Assembly (NCBI GenBank): GCA_937959265.1
Contig: CALGMA010000009.1
Coordinates: 1-64,000 of the forward strand
Source of the DNA: an uncultured Anaerolineae bacterium
GTDB taxonomy: Bacteria > Chloroflexota > Anaerolineae > J036 > Brachytrichaceae
Reading direction: 5' to 3'
Length of the DNA stretch: 64,000 nt
Below, piece by piece: positions 54,694-64,000 of this stretch (position 1 is its first letter; every line of letters begins with the position of its first letter). A program made the position numbers and the translations under genes. The notes below the pieces were generated by a model. It saw only the letters and a program-made list of their open reading frames with translations. It had not been told where the DNA came from and did not search any database.

Positions 54694-56526
54694 TCAGAGA
54701 CGCGAGATGGATAGCCGGCGCAGCCGTGCCCGCTTCTTGGATTGATGCGCTTCCATGCGTTCGAGCACGCCGTTGAGAAAGCGAACGGCCTCGACGATAT
54801 ACGGGCCTTTGTTCAGCATCACGCATTCCGCCCGTCCGCTCATTACGGCGTCCGACACCTCGGCCCGCGAGGGTGAGCCGAATTTCGCCATGCTCTCCAG
54901 CACCTGGGTCGCCCAGATCACCGGCACATGTGCCGCTTCACAAAACCAAAGGATCTCTTCCTGCACCTCGGCCAGCCGCTCAAAACCCACCTCGACCGCC
55001 AGGTCGCCGCGCGCCACCATCACGCCGACCGGCGGGAGTTGCATGCCGGCCAGCAACAACTGAGGCAGATTCTCGAACGCAGCGCGCGTCTCGATCTTCA
55101 GGATCACCCCCACATCGCGCACCTTCAGGCGGTTGAACTCCTCGCGGAGCGCTCGGACATCCTGCGGGTCGCGCACGAACGACAGGCCGATCATGTCCAC
55201 GCGCGAAGCCATGATGGCCAGGTCGTCCAGGTCTTTCTGAGTCAGCGAGGGAATATCCAACTTGACGTCGGGCAGATTGATGCCTTTCTCCGCCCCGAGT
55301 TTCGCGCCGGCGGCCGGATTGGTTTGGATGATCTCCACAAGCATGCGCGCGCCGTTATTTTCGAGCACGCGCCCGCAGATTTTGCCATCGTCGAACCAGA
55401 TGTGCTCTCCCGGCTTGATGGCTGAAAGCGACTCTCCCAGCGTACATGAGATCTGCGCCGGACGCATGACCTCACCCTGTGGGTTCAACGGCGCCGGGCT
55501 GCCCGGCGCGTCGTCGTTGGTCACGATGAGCTTGTCGCCAGGGCGGAGCAGAATCGGTTCGACTACTGTTGGAAGCTCGCCGATGCGGCCTTCGGCGACG
55601 AGGGCTTTCTTCCGGAGCAAGCGCGCGGTCATGCCGGTCTCGAGATAAAAAGTCCTGTCGCATTCGGCCAGCAACGCCCCGCCGATTTTGGAGACGACTT
55701 TCAACTCGCGCAATTTGCCGCGTGTGTCGGTCAACGCGATCACATCGCCGCGTTGCGCCTGCGGAAGCAGATCGCCGCCGAGGGGCACGCCGGGCGCATC
55801 TCCTGAAAATGTGCCGGCTTCTCCTTCCGGCATGAACCATACCTGCGCCGGCTTCAGGACGCAGCCCCGCAGGTCGCGTTCCGGCCTGATTTTGAGCACC
55901 TGGGCGGATGTGGCGAGTGGGCCGGTGCGCAGCTTCGGTCCGGCGAGGTCGGCATACACCTTGCATGTCCGGCCCAGTTCGCGCTCGGCCCGCCGCAGGT
56001 TCTCAATCATCTTCAGCCAAATCTCGGCATTGTCATGCGCGCAATTGATGCGCATCACATCCATGCCGGAGGCGAGCAAGTGGCGGATCAGATCCGAGTT
56101 GCTGGCCGCCTCGGTGGGCATGGTAACCATGATGCGCACAGCGCGTTTGCCGGACCCAGAACCGAATAAGCGGCGGGTGTGCTCCTGGAGCAGCGTGCGG
56201 CCTAGTTTGAAATCCACTGCCGTCACCGGCTCGAGTTGAGGCTCTCGACTGGCGAGACGATGTAGCGCGATCAACACGGCATCCAGCGTATGCAGGGTGT
56301 GCGCCTCAGAACGACCGAGCGAGCTGAGGCCGAGTGCGGCAAGCTCGTCTTGCAGGTCGCGCACATCCACCTGGCGCAGCGCAAGGTAATGGAGCAAGTT
56401 GCGCGCGCTCTCGCGGTACCCCGGCGCAGCCTGATTCACGGCGTCTTGATATTGCTGCTCGAGCGCCAACGCGCGTCGTCGCAGCTCCATTACCGGCGTG
56501 ATCAGCCGTTCCGGCGACGGGCCCAT
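54694..56526 (-). CDS. Pyruvate kinase-like protein with ~150-aa N-terminal extension
   Basis: VRIMVTMPTEAASNSDLIRHLLASGMDVMRINCAHDN; CKVYADLAGPKLRTG; DMIGLSFVRDPQDVRALREE; GVMVARGDLAVEVGFERLAEVQEEILWFCEAAHVPVIWATQVLESMAKFGSPSRAEVSDAVMSGRAECVMLNKGPYI. Confidence 0.88.
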   Translation of the reverse strand: MGPSPERLITPVMELRRRALALEQQYQDAVNQAAPGYRESARNLLHYLALRQVDVRDLQDELAALGLSSLGRSEAHTLHTLDAVLIALHRLASREPQLEPVTAVDFKLGRTLLQEHTRRLFGSGSGKRAVRIMVTMPTEAASNSDLIRHLLASGMDVMRINCAHDNAEIWLKMIENLRRAERELGRTCKVYADLAGPKLRTGPLATSAQVLKIRPERDLRGCVLKPAQVWFMPEGEAGTFSGDAPGVPLGGDLLPQAQRGDVIALTDTRGKLRELKVVSKIGGALLAECDRTFYLETGMTARLLRKKALVAEGRIGELPTVVEPILLRPGDKLIVTNDDAPGSPAPLNPQGEVMRPAQISCTLGESLSAIKPGEHIWFDDGKICGRVLENNGARMLVEIIQTNPAAGAKLGAEKGINLPDVKLDIPSLTQKDLDDLAIMASRVDMIGLSFVRDPQDVRALREEFNRLKVRDVGVILKIETRAAFENLPQLLLAGMQLPPVGVMVARGDLAVEVGFERLAEVQEEILWFCEAAHVPVIWATQVLESMAKFGSPSRAEVSDAVMSGRAECVMLNKGPYIVEAVRFLNGVLERMEAHQSKKRARLRRLSISRL

Positions 56527-56577
56527 CGAACGGCATTCTAGCAAGCTGTGATAAAAGCGTGTTAAGCCGGCGACGCC

Positions 56578-56901
56578 TTACGACCAGGGTGACCCATGCA
56601 AGATGGCCACGAAAGTCAGCGCTTCGTCCAAAGCGCGGATCGCATGCGATTCGTTTGGATTGATCACCAGCATGGCTCCGGGGCCGAGGACATGCTCGAC
56701 GCCGTCGCCGCCGACAAAGGCGCCTGCGCCGCTCAACACGACGATATAGACTGGCGAACTTGGCGTGCTGTGCTCGGTCACCATTTGCCCTGGGCGCAAC
56801 CCGAACAGCAGCACGCGCCCCATTTTGTCCACGTGTAAAGGCTCGGCGTGGGGCCGGTGATCATCGAACTTGACCGATTTGGGGAGATGGAAGACTTTCA
56901 T
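56578..56901 (-). CDS. Cupin domain protein
   Basis: MKVFHLPKSVKFDD...RVLLFGLRPGQMVTEHSTPSSPVYIVVLSGAGAFVGGDGVEHVLGPGAMLVINPNESHAIRA. Confidence 0.85.
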   Translation of the reverse strand: MKVFHLPKSVKFDDHRPHAEPLHVDKMGRVLLFGLRPGQMVTEHSTPSSPVYIVVLSGAGAFVGGDGVEHVLGPGAMLVINPNESHAIRALDEALTFVAILHGSPWS

Positions 56902-58073
56902 CTGTTGCTGCCTCCATTGCCGGTGCGCTGTTGCAGCATGCCCGCCTGCGCGCAGCGCGTCGCATAGAACATGAGCGCCGCATAGATCAACAATGCAGCG
57001 ACGTTCAACAAACCGCCCCAGCGTCGCAGTTCGAACCAGCCGGACAGATCGCCCAGGATGCGCATTGCCAGAGAAGCGTGCAACAGCACCAGGGGCGCAT
57101 AGAACTGGGCCGGTAACGCAACCGAGACGCCCAGCAGCGCCGGCAGGATGATCGGCGCGTGACCGAAGATCATCGAGAAGACGAAGCCCACGAAAATCAC
57201 ATGCAGCGTGGCGTCGTATCGTAGCCCACCGAGCACGGCGCCGAACATCAACGCCAGCCCCCCGCCTACCCCTAGCCAGAAGTACCCGCTCAGCAGACAT
57301 GCACCGATGAATCGAGGCAGCCCACTCATCCTGACCGTGCGGCGCGCGACATCGTAGCGCAACAGCCAAGCTGCCAGCGCAAGCAAACCCAGGCCCAGGA
57401 TGCGCATCCCGATGTCGGGCGAAACAACGGCGACGGCGATGCCGATGCCCATGCCGGTCACTGCGATGACAAACGCCCGCTGCGCCCGAGCGGATAGCTT
57501 TTGCGTGCGCCCTAGCTCCAGCCGCTCGCCTGCGATCGTCAAGACCAGGAAGCCGATCCACCAGGGCGCGATGCGGAAGAGCGGCCATCCGCTCAGCCAG
57601 AATACGTTGCCGATCAGCAGCAGCAGCGCACCTGCCGCCATTACTCGCGCGAACGTCGCCGGCTTCATGCGCACCATGGCGAAATGAACCGCGACGAGCG
57701 CGGCGCTCCCCAGGCTAAAGGCTAGCGCGCTGAACGTGGTGGGCAACCCACCAACCACGCTGGCGACGCCCGCCGCCGACAATGCCGGCGCAATGAACGG
57801 CCATTCGCCGCTGCGGTGTTGCAGAGCGACCGCGCGTTCCAAGCCAATCACCGTCATCAGCGCGCCGCATACCATCAGCGGGCCGTGGGCCAAGGCCAGA
57901 TCAACGGAAATGATCGGCAGGCTCCAACCGATGCGCACCAAACCGGCCCATGCCGCGACCACAACTGCAACGAGCGCACACGCAATGATCGCGACGCGCG
58001 CCGGGCGCAACCTGCGCGGCGCAGCGGTTGTGCTGCCGGGGATCAGCGCCGTGCTTAGCTTTGGCCTCAACAT
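56898..58073 (-). CDS. Polytopic membrane protein, NnrS-like
   Basis: SVDLALAHGPLMVCGALMTVIGLERAVAL...ATLHVIFVGFVFSMIFGHAPIILPALLGV (His/Gly-containing TM motifs of NnrS-type proteins). Confidence 0.65.
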   Translation of the reverse strand: MLRPKLSTALIPGSTTAAPRRLRPARVAIIACALVAVVVAAWAGLVRIGWSLPIISVDLALAHGPLMVCGALMTVIGLERAVALQHRSGEWPFIAPALSAAGVASVVGGLPTTFSALAFSLGSAALVAVHFAMVRMKPATFARVMAAGALLLLIGNVFWLSGWPLFRIAPWWIGFLVLTIAGERLELGRTQKLSARAQRAFVIAVTGMGIGIAVAVVSPDIGMRILGLGLLALAAWLLRYDVARRTVRMSGLPRFIGACLLSGYFWLGVGGGLALMFGAVLGGLRYDATLHVIFVGFVFSMIFGHAPIILPALLGVSVALPAQFYAPLVLLHASLAMRILGDLSGWFELRRWGGLLNVAALLIYAALMFYATRCAQAGMLQQRTGNGGSNR

Positions 58074-58079
58074 AGCGTT

Positions 58080-58556
58080 TCACTCCTTGACCATCATCGT
58101 CAGCGGCTCGATCACCGGACGCACTCGCGGCCACATGTTGACGACGAAGGCGGCGCTGGCCATCAGCCACAGCACGCCGGCCAGCGCAGGCAGCCATCTC
58201 AGCACCGATGCATCGCTTCCGCCAAGCCAGGACAATGGCGCGTACAGCGCTATCAGCAACACGCCGGCATTCAATGTGGCGTAGCACAACCAAACGAGTC
58301 GGAGATCGCCGCGGTCGCAGCTGCCGGTGACGACGCCTGGGTGAACCAATCGCGGCATGATCCAAACGGCAATGCCGGCGCTGAACTGCACCAGCCAGCC
58401 GACCAGCAAGACAAAGATATGGCTGGTGCGCAGTGTCCACACAGCGCCGTGGAAGGGCAGTCCTTTATTGGCAAGTACCAGACCGCCGAGCGTGAAGCCG
58501 ACACCCCACCATAGTAGCGCCGTGCGCACCATGATCACCGAAACGCGTGGCATCAT
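58080..58556 (-). CDS. Small membrane protein resembling part of a heme-copper-oxidase/NnrS-type subunit
   Basis: LRTSHIFVLLVGWLVQFSAGIAVWIMPRLV; paralog of 58553-59017. Confidence 0.55.
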   Translation of the reverse strand: MMPRVSVIMVRTALLWWGVGFTLGGLVLANKGLPFHGAVWTLRTSHIFVLLVGWLVQFSAGIAVWIMPRLVHPGVVTGSCDRGDLRLVWLCYATLNAGVLLIALYAPLSWLGGSDASVLRWLPALAGVLWLMASAAFVVNMWPRVRPVIEPLTMMVKE

Positions 58557-59017
58557 CGCCCTCCTTGCTGTAGCGAACGCAGTGGCGACTCTGGCGTGAT
58601 GCGCCGGCGTACCCTGGGCCACAACGCGATCACCAGCAGCCACACGGCGATCACCTGCAGCACAGCGGAAAGCGCAAGCACAGCGCCGAGCACCGGGCGG
58701 GGCTGCCACGTGTACAGTGGCTCGGCGATTACCCGAAGGATGAGGCCGGCGTTGAGTGCCCCGTAGGCGCCCCAACCGAGCCTTTCGTCGCCGCGCGGCT
58801 TCTCGCGCGAATACGGCGGCAGCATCCACAACCCCACGCCACCGATCAACTGTGTGGCCCAGCCAACCATAAGTAGGTGATAGAAGACCGGCTGCAATGC
58901 GCCCAGCCGCGCATCCAGCCCAGTGCTCTGGTTGAGCAACACCAGCGTAGCAACCATGAACGCCAGGACGAGATAGGTCAGCGCTGTGCGAATGTAGAAC
59001 CGGGCTTGGGGATACAT
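58553..59017 (-). CDS. Small membrane protein resembling part of a heme-copper-oxidase/NnrS-type subunit
   Basis: LQPVFYHLLMVGWATQLIGGVGLWMLPPYSREKPRGDERLGWGAYGALNAGLILRVIAEP; paralog of 58080-58556. Confidence 0.55.
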   Translation of the reverse strand: MYPQARFYIRTALTYLVLAFMVATLVLLNQSTGLDARLGALQPVFYHLLMVGWATQLIGGVGLWMLPPYSREKPRGDERLGWGAYGALNAGLILRVIAEPLYTWQPRPVLGAVLALSAVLQVIAVWLLVIALWPRVRRRITPESPLRSLQQGGR

Positions 59018-59028
59018 CGCTGCAAAGG

Positions 59029-59298
59029 TCAGCCGTCCATCGGACTGCTTGGCGTGAGCGCTTTGCCTGCTGTGCCGAAGACGATCAAGAATGGCCGGCC
59101 AATCGCCTCCTCCGGACAGAATGTCTCGCACACGTTGCAATAGGCGCACACCTCCGGACGGACGATTATCGCCTTGTCGTTCACCACCTGCACTGCCTGC
59201 GTGGGGCAGAGTGCTTCGCAGTTGCCGCAACCGGTACAACGTCGCTCATCTATGCGCGGGATTACATACTGCAATCTGTGAGTCGAGACCGCTTGCAT
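59029..59298 (-). CDS. 4Fe-4S ferredoxin-type protein
   Basis: CTGCGNCEALCP and CAYCNVCETFCP: two CxxCxxCxxxCP clusters. Confidence 0.9.
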   Translation of the reverse strand: MQAVSTHRLQYVIPRIDERRCTGCGNCEALCPTQAVQVVNDKAIIVRPEVCAYCNVCETFCPEEAIGRPFLIVFGTAGKALTPSSPMDG

Positions 59299-59325
59299 GG
59301 TATATACAACATACGCGATTCGACG

Positions 59326-59341
59326 GGTGATCGCGATGACC
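59326..59341. promoter_or_regulatory. 16-bp near-perfect palindrome in the divergent intergenic region (candidate operator)
   Basis: GGTGATCGCGATGACC, between the ferredoxin start (59298) and the Crp/Fnr ORF. Confidence 0.35.
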
Positions 59342-59379
59342 TTTGTCACATGCCGGGTGCCGCCGCTAGAATGCTCTGC

Positions 59380-60063
59380 ATGACCATACGCGCGACAGAA
59401 GCGTTGCCTGCGCTGCAGCAGATGGCTGCTCGCGCTAATCTGCCCGACCGCGTCGTGGATGCGCTGGCAGCGATCGCGGTGATCCGAAAAGTCGCGGCGG
59501 GCACCGTCATTCAGCTCGAAGGAGATGAAGCTGAGGCGATGTATGTGGTGCTGAGCGGCCGCGTCAAAGTTGTCCGCGCGGCGTCGAACGGGCGTGAGCA
59601 AGTGCTGCACGTCGCCGGCCCCTGGGATCACATCAACCTGGTGCCGGTGCTCGATGGCGGGCCGAACCCGGCCACCGTGCAGGCGCTGACCGACACCGTG
59701 CTGGCCGCCATGCCCTGCGAGCCGCTGCGCCGATTGATGATGCGTGAGCCGGAGTTCACGATGGCACTGCTGAAGGACCTGGCCCGGCGTCAACGCCACC
59801 TGGTAACGCTGGTGGATGAGCTGGCGCTGCACTGTGTGCAAGGTCGGCTCGCTCGCCTGTTGCTTGCTCGCGCCGAGGCCGCTGAACGCGGCGAAGCCTT
59901 GATGCCGCTCACCCAGGCCGAGATGGCCAGCCAGATCGGCACAGTGCGCGAGATGGTCAGCCGCACGCTTCGCAACTTCGAGGAACTTGGCTTGATCGCT
60001 ACCGAGCGTGGCGTCATCGTGATCAAAGATCGCGCAGGGTTGGCGGAGAAGGCAGAGGAATAA
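59380..60063 (+). CDS. Crp/Fnr family transcriptional regulator
   Basis: AGTVIQLEGDEAEAMYVVLSGRVKVVRAASNGREQVLHVAGPWDHINLVPVLDGGPNPATVQALTD (cNMP-binding fold); LTQAEMASQIGTVREMVSRTLRNFEELGLIATERGVIVI (HTH_Crp); ORF track start 59278. Confidence 0.9.
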   Translation: MTIRATEALPALQQMAARANLPDRVVDALAAIAVIRKVAAGTVIQLEGDEAEAMYVVLSGRVKVVRAASNGREQVLHVAGPWDHINLVPVLDGGPNPATVQALTDTVLAAMPCEPLRRLMMREPEFTMALLKDLARRQRHLVTLVDELALHCVQGRLARLLLARAEAAERGEALMPLTQAEMASQIGTVREMVSRTLRNFEELGLIATERGVIVIKDRAGLAEKAEE

Positions 60064-60066
60064 ATG

Positions 60067-61533
<1,467 letters not shown>

Positions 61534-61542
61534 GTGTGGCGT

Positions 61543-62466
61543 TCAGCTAACATCTTGCCCTGCGGCGCTCGTTCCCGTCAGCATCTCCATCAATCGAATC
61601 AAGATCGAGTCATCCAGGTGCGACCACCCCTGCGCCGCGGCGAGATGGTAGAGCTGCTGCGTCAATCCGCCCAGCACCAGCGGATGCCGGGCGGCATTCG
61701 CCTCGCCCATCACGATGCCGACATCTTTGACCAGGATGCTGAGCGCGCTCTTCGGTGGTTCGAATTCGCGCTCAATCATGCGCGCGCCGCGATTCTGGAA
61801 CATCCAACTGTTGCCGGCGCTGTTGCCGATCACCTCGAAGACCAGCTTCGCATCCAACCCGAGCTTCTGGGCGAAGACCAGCGCCTCAGCGGCCGCGGCA
61901 TTGTGGATGCACACCAGCAACTGGTTGATCATTTTCATCGCCTGTCCATCGCCGGGGCGTTCGCCGATGTGATAGATGTTTTTACCCATCGCGCGCAGCA
62001 CGGGTAGGTGCGCCTCTAGTACTTCTGCCGGCGCGCCGACCATGATGCTGAGCGTGGCTTGTTGTGCGCCGATCTCGCCGCCGCTCACTGGTGCGTCTAT
62101 GTAGCGCAGGCCGCGCTCGGCCAGCTGCGCCGTGATCTCGATTACCGCTGCGCGGCTCATCGTGCTCATGCCGATCACCGTGGCGTTGGGTGCGAGCGCT
62201 GCCGCGGCGCTTCCTTCGCCGAAGAGCACGTCGCGCGTCTGGGCGTCGTTCACCACCATCGCGATCAACACGTCGGCGCCGCGCGCAGCGTCCGCCGGGT
62301 TAGCCGCTGGTGTTACGCCGAATGCAGCGACGGCTTCCATCGCGGCGGGGTTAACGTCGAAGCCGCGCACCGGGAAGCCGGCGCGCACCAGGTTGATCGC
62401 CATCGGCCGGCCCATCACGCCCAGTCCGATGAAGGCGATGTGCTTTTGAGAGGAGTCGGTTTGCAT
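61543..62466 (-). CDS. NAD(P)-dependent oxidoreductase, 3-hydroxyisobutyrate dehydrogenase family
   Basis: IAFIGLGVMGRPMAINLVRAGFPVRGFDVNPAAMEAV; YIDAPVSGGEIGAQQATLSIMVGAP; GDGQAMKMINQLLV. Confidence 0.92.
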   Translation of the reverse strand: MQTDSSQKHIAFIGLGVMGRPMAINLVRAGFPVRGFDVNPAAMEAVAAFGVTPAANPADAARGADVLIAMVVNDAQTRDVLFGEGSAAAALAPNATVIGMSTMSRAAVIEITAQLAERGLRYIDAPVSGGEIGAQQATLSIMVGAPAEVLEAHLPVLRAMGKNIYHIGERPGDGQAMKMINQLLVCIHNAAAAEALVFAQKLGLDAKLVFEVIGNSAGNSWMFQNRGARMIEREFEPPKSALSILVKDVGIVMGEANAARHPLVLGGLTQQLYHLAAAQGWSHLDDSILIRLMEMLTGTSAAGQDVS

Positions 62467-62495
62467 TTGTTGGAGGCGTATGTGGCGAGTGACCG

Positions 62496-62990
62496 TTACC
62501 CGCGCGCAGATCCAGCTTCCGGCTGCGGGGGTGGCTGCAACAGCTCCAGCGTGATGCCGTTGCAATCGAGGAAGTAGATCGCATAGCCACCTTTGTTCAC
62601 ACCGTGCTCGATGGCCACCGGTTTATCGGCCTTGAAGCGCACCCCCAGCGCCTTCATGCGCTCGAACTCCTTGTGAATGTCGTCCACGATGAATGCCCAG
62701 TGGCCGTTGCCGATGTGATTGGTCGAGAGATCAAGGTCATCGCGGCCGTGGGGATGGACGTATTCCACCAGCTCGATATGGTGGTTGGCGCGTTCGGCGA
62801 GTGGCTGGCCCGGCACGCGCAATTGCGCCACCTTGAGATGGGCACCGGGGAAAGCCACCAGGCGGGCGGTGTATTCGTTGTGCTGCTCTTGCCCGCGAAA
62901 GTACTCCAGTCCGAGCACTTCGGTGTACCACTTGACCGACTCTTCGAGGTTCCGAACGGTGAACGAGACGTGGAAGATGCCTTGGATCAT
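62496..62990 (-). CDS. VOC family (glyoxalase-fold) protein
   Basis: GIFHVSFTVRNLEESVKWYTEVLGLEYFRGQE...IYFLDCNGITLELLQPP. Confidence 0.9.
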   Translation of the reverse strand: MIQGIFHVSFTVRNLEESVKWYTEVLGLEYFRGQEQHNEYTARLVAFPGAHLKVAQLRVPGQPLAERANHHIELVEYVHPHGRDDLDLSTNHIGNGHWAFIVDDIHKEFERMKALGVRFKADKPVAIEHGVNKGGYAIYFLDCNGITLELLQPPPQPEAGSARG

Positions 62991-63012
62991 AGATTTATTC
63001 TGTCTATTCCAT

Positions 63013-63993
63013 TCATCCGCGCATCAGCCGCAATGCGCCGCGCACAATAGCGCTGGGCTGCGGCAGCACGGCTTCTTCGAGTGTCTTGGAGACATGGATC
63101 GGCACGTCCAGGCCGGCTACCCGCACAATCGGCGCATCGAGTTCGTCGAACGCCGTCTCCATCACGCGCATAGCAATCTCTGCGCCGACGCCGCACGAAG
63201 CGTGGGACTCGTGGGTGATGAGCAGGCGATGGGTCTTGCGGAGCGATTGGACGATGGTCGCAACGTCCATCGGCACGGTGCAGCGCAAGTCAATCACCTC
63301 GGCGGAGATGCCATGCTCCTGCTGCAACGTCTCGGCGGCTTCGAGCGCGAACAACAACTGACGCGAATAGCCGACGATGGTGAGGTCGCTGCCTTCGCGC
63401 TTCACATCGGCCACGCCGAGCGGGATGGTGTATTCGCCATCCGGCACCGGCCCTTTGGTGTTGTAGAGCAGCTTGTGCTCGATGAACATGACCGGGTTCT
63501 CGTCGCGCAAGGCGCTCTTGAGCAGCCCTTTGGCGTCGGCCGGCGTGGCCGGTAGGATGACCTTAAAGCCGGGGATATGAGTGAACAGCGCCTCGAAGCT
63601 CTGCGAGTGTTGTGCGCCGTTGCCCCGCCCGCCGCCTTGTTGCGCGCGGATGACCATCGGCACCTTCACGCGACCGCCGCTCATGGCGCGCATCTTCGCC
63701 GCCTGGTTCCAGATCGAATCGGCGGCGACCAGCGCAAAGTCCATGAACATCAGCTCGGGCACGGGCCGTTTGCCGGTCATGGCCAAGCCCACGCCCATGC
63801 CGATGAAGCCGGCCTCGCTGATGGGCGTGTCGCGCACGCGCTCCGGGCCGAACCGGGCCAACAGGCCTTCGGTCACCCGAAAGACGCCGCCGTAGGCGCC
63901 AATGTCTTCGCCCATCAGGATGATGCTGGGGTCGCGCTCCATCTCTTCGGTGAGCGCTTCGCGCAATGCCTGAGTGTAAGTCAGCTCTCGCAT
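63013..63993 (-). CDS. 2-oxoacid dehydrogenase E1 component, beta subunit
   Basis: MRELTYTQALREALTEEMERDPSIILMGEDIGAYGGVFRVTEGLLARFGPERVRDTPISEAGFIGMGVGLAMTGKRPVPELMFMDF; DLRCTVPMDVATIVQSLRKTHRLLITHES. Confidence 0.94.
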   Translation of the reverse strand: MRELTYTQALREALTEEMERDPSIILMGEDIGAYGGVFRVTEGLLARFGPERVRDTPISEAGFIGMGVGLAMTGKRPVPELMFMDFALVAADSIWNQAAKMRAMSGGRVKVPMVIRAQQGGGRGNGAQHSQSFEALFTHIPGFKVILPATPADAKGLLKSALRDENPVMFIEHKLLYNTKGPVPDGEYTIPLGVADVKREGSDLTIVGYSRQLLFALEAAETLQQEHGISAEVIDLRCTVPMDVATIVQSLRKTHRLLITHESHASCGVGAEIAMRVMETAFDELDAPIVRVAGLDVPIHVSKTLEEAVLPQPSAIVRGALRLMRG

Positions 63994-64000
63994 GGTGTTG

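Overview
GC-rich bacterial chromosome segment, probably Chloroflexota (inferred from gene content: MalT-type LuxR regulator, F420-type LLM oxidoreductase, SH3b/PA14 secreted proteins). No rRNA, tRNA or CRISPR array was recognised. Main blocks: (i) 1-4.1 kb, the C-terminal tips of an RHS polymorphic-toxin locus, with at least two toxin/immunity-like cassettes, displaced orphan tips and a ~250 bp near-identical duplication; another RHS tip remnant lies at ~19.8 kb. (ii) 4.2-18.3 kb, LuxR/MalT regulator, formylglycine-generating enzyme, type I sulfatase, bile-acid:Na+ symporter-like protein and two SulP transporters. Interspersed are decayed DUF6325, SHOCT, arylsulfatase and DUF1254 genes with readable frameshifts, deletions and one 14-bp tandem duplication. 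(iii) 18.3-19.3 kb, an internally deleted IS630-like element with matching terminal inverted repeats. (iv) 20-36 kb, YprB-like exonuclease with an in-frame repeat insertion, lipoamide dehydrogenase, transglutaminase-like membrane protein, Gfo/Idh/MocA oxidoreductase, pseudo-receiver, IS982 scrap, and a BMP-type nucleoside ABC transporter operon with deaminase and LLM oxidoreductase. (v) 35-49 kb, paired secreted SH3b/Ig-like proteins flanking a large alpha/beta hydrolase, a potABCD polyamine operon, metallophosphoesterase and a PA14/CARDB protein. (vi) 49-64 kb, mostly housekeeping genes, plus a divergent Crp/Fnr regulator next to a ferredoxin/NnrS-like/cupin membrane cluster. All family calls come from reading motifs by eye; no database search was run.
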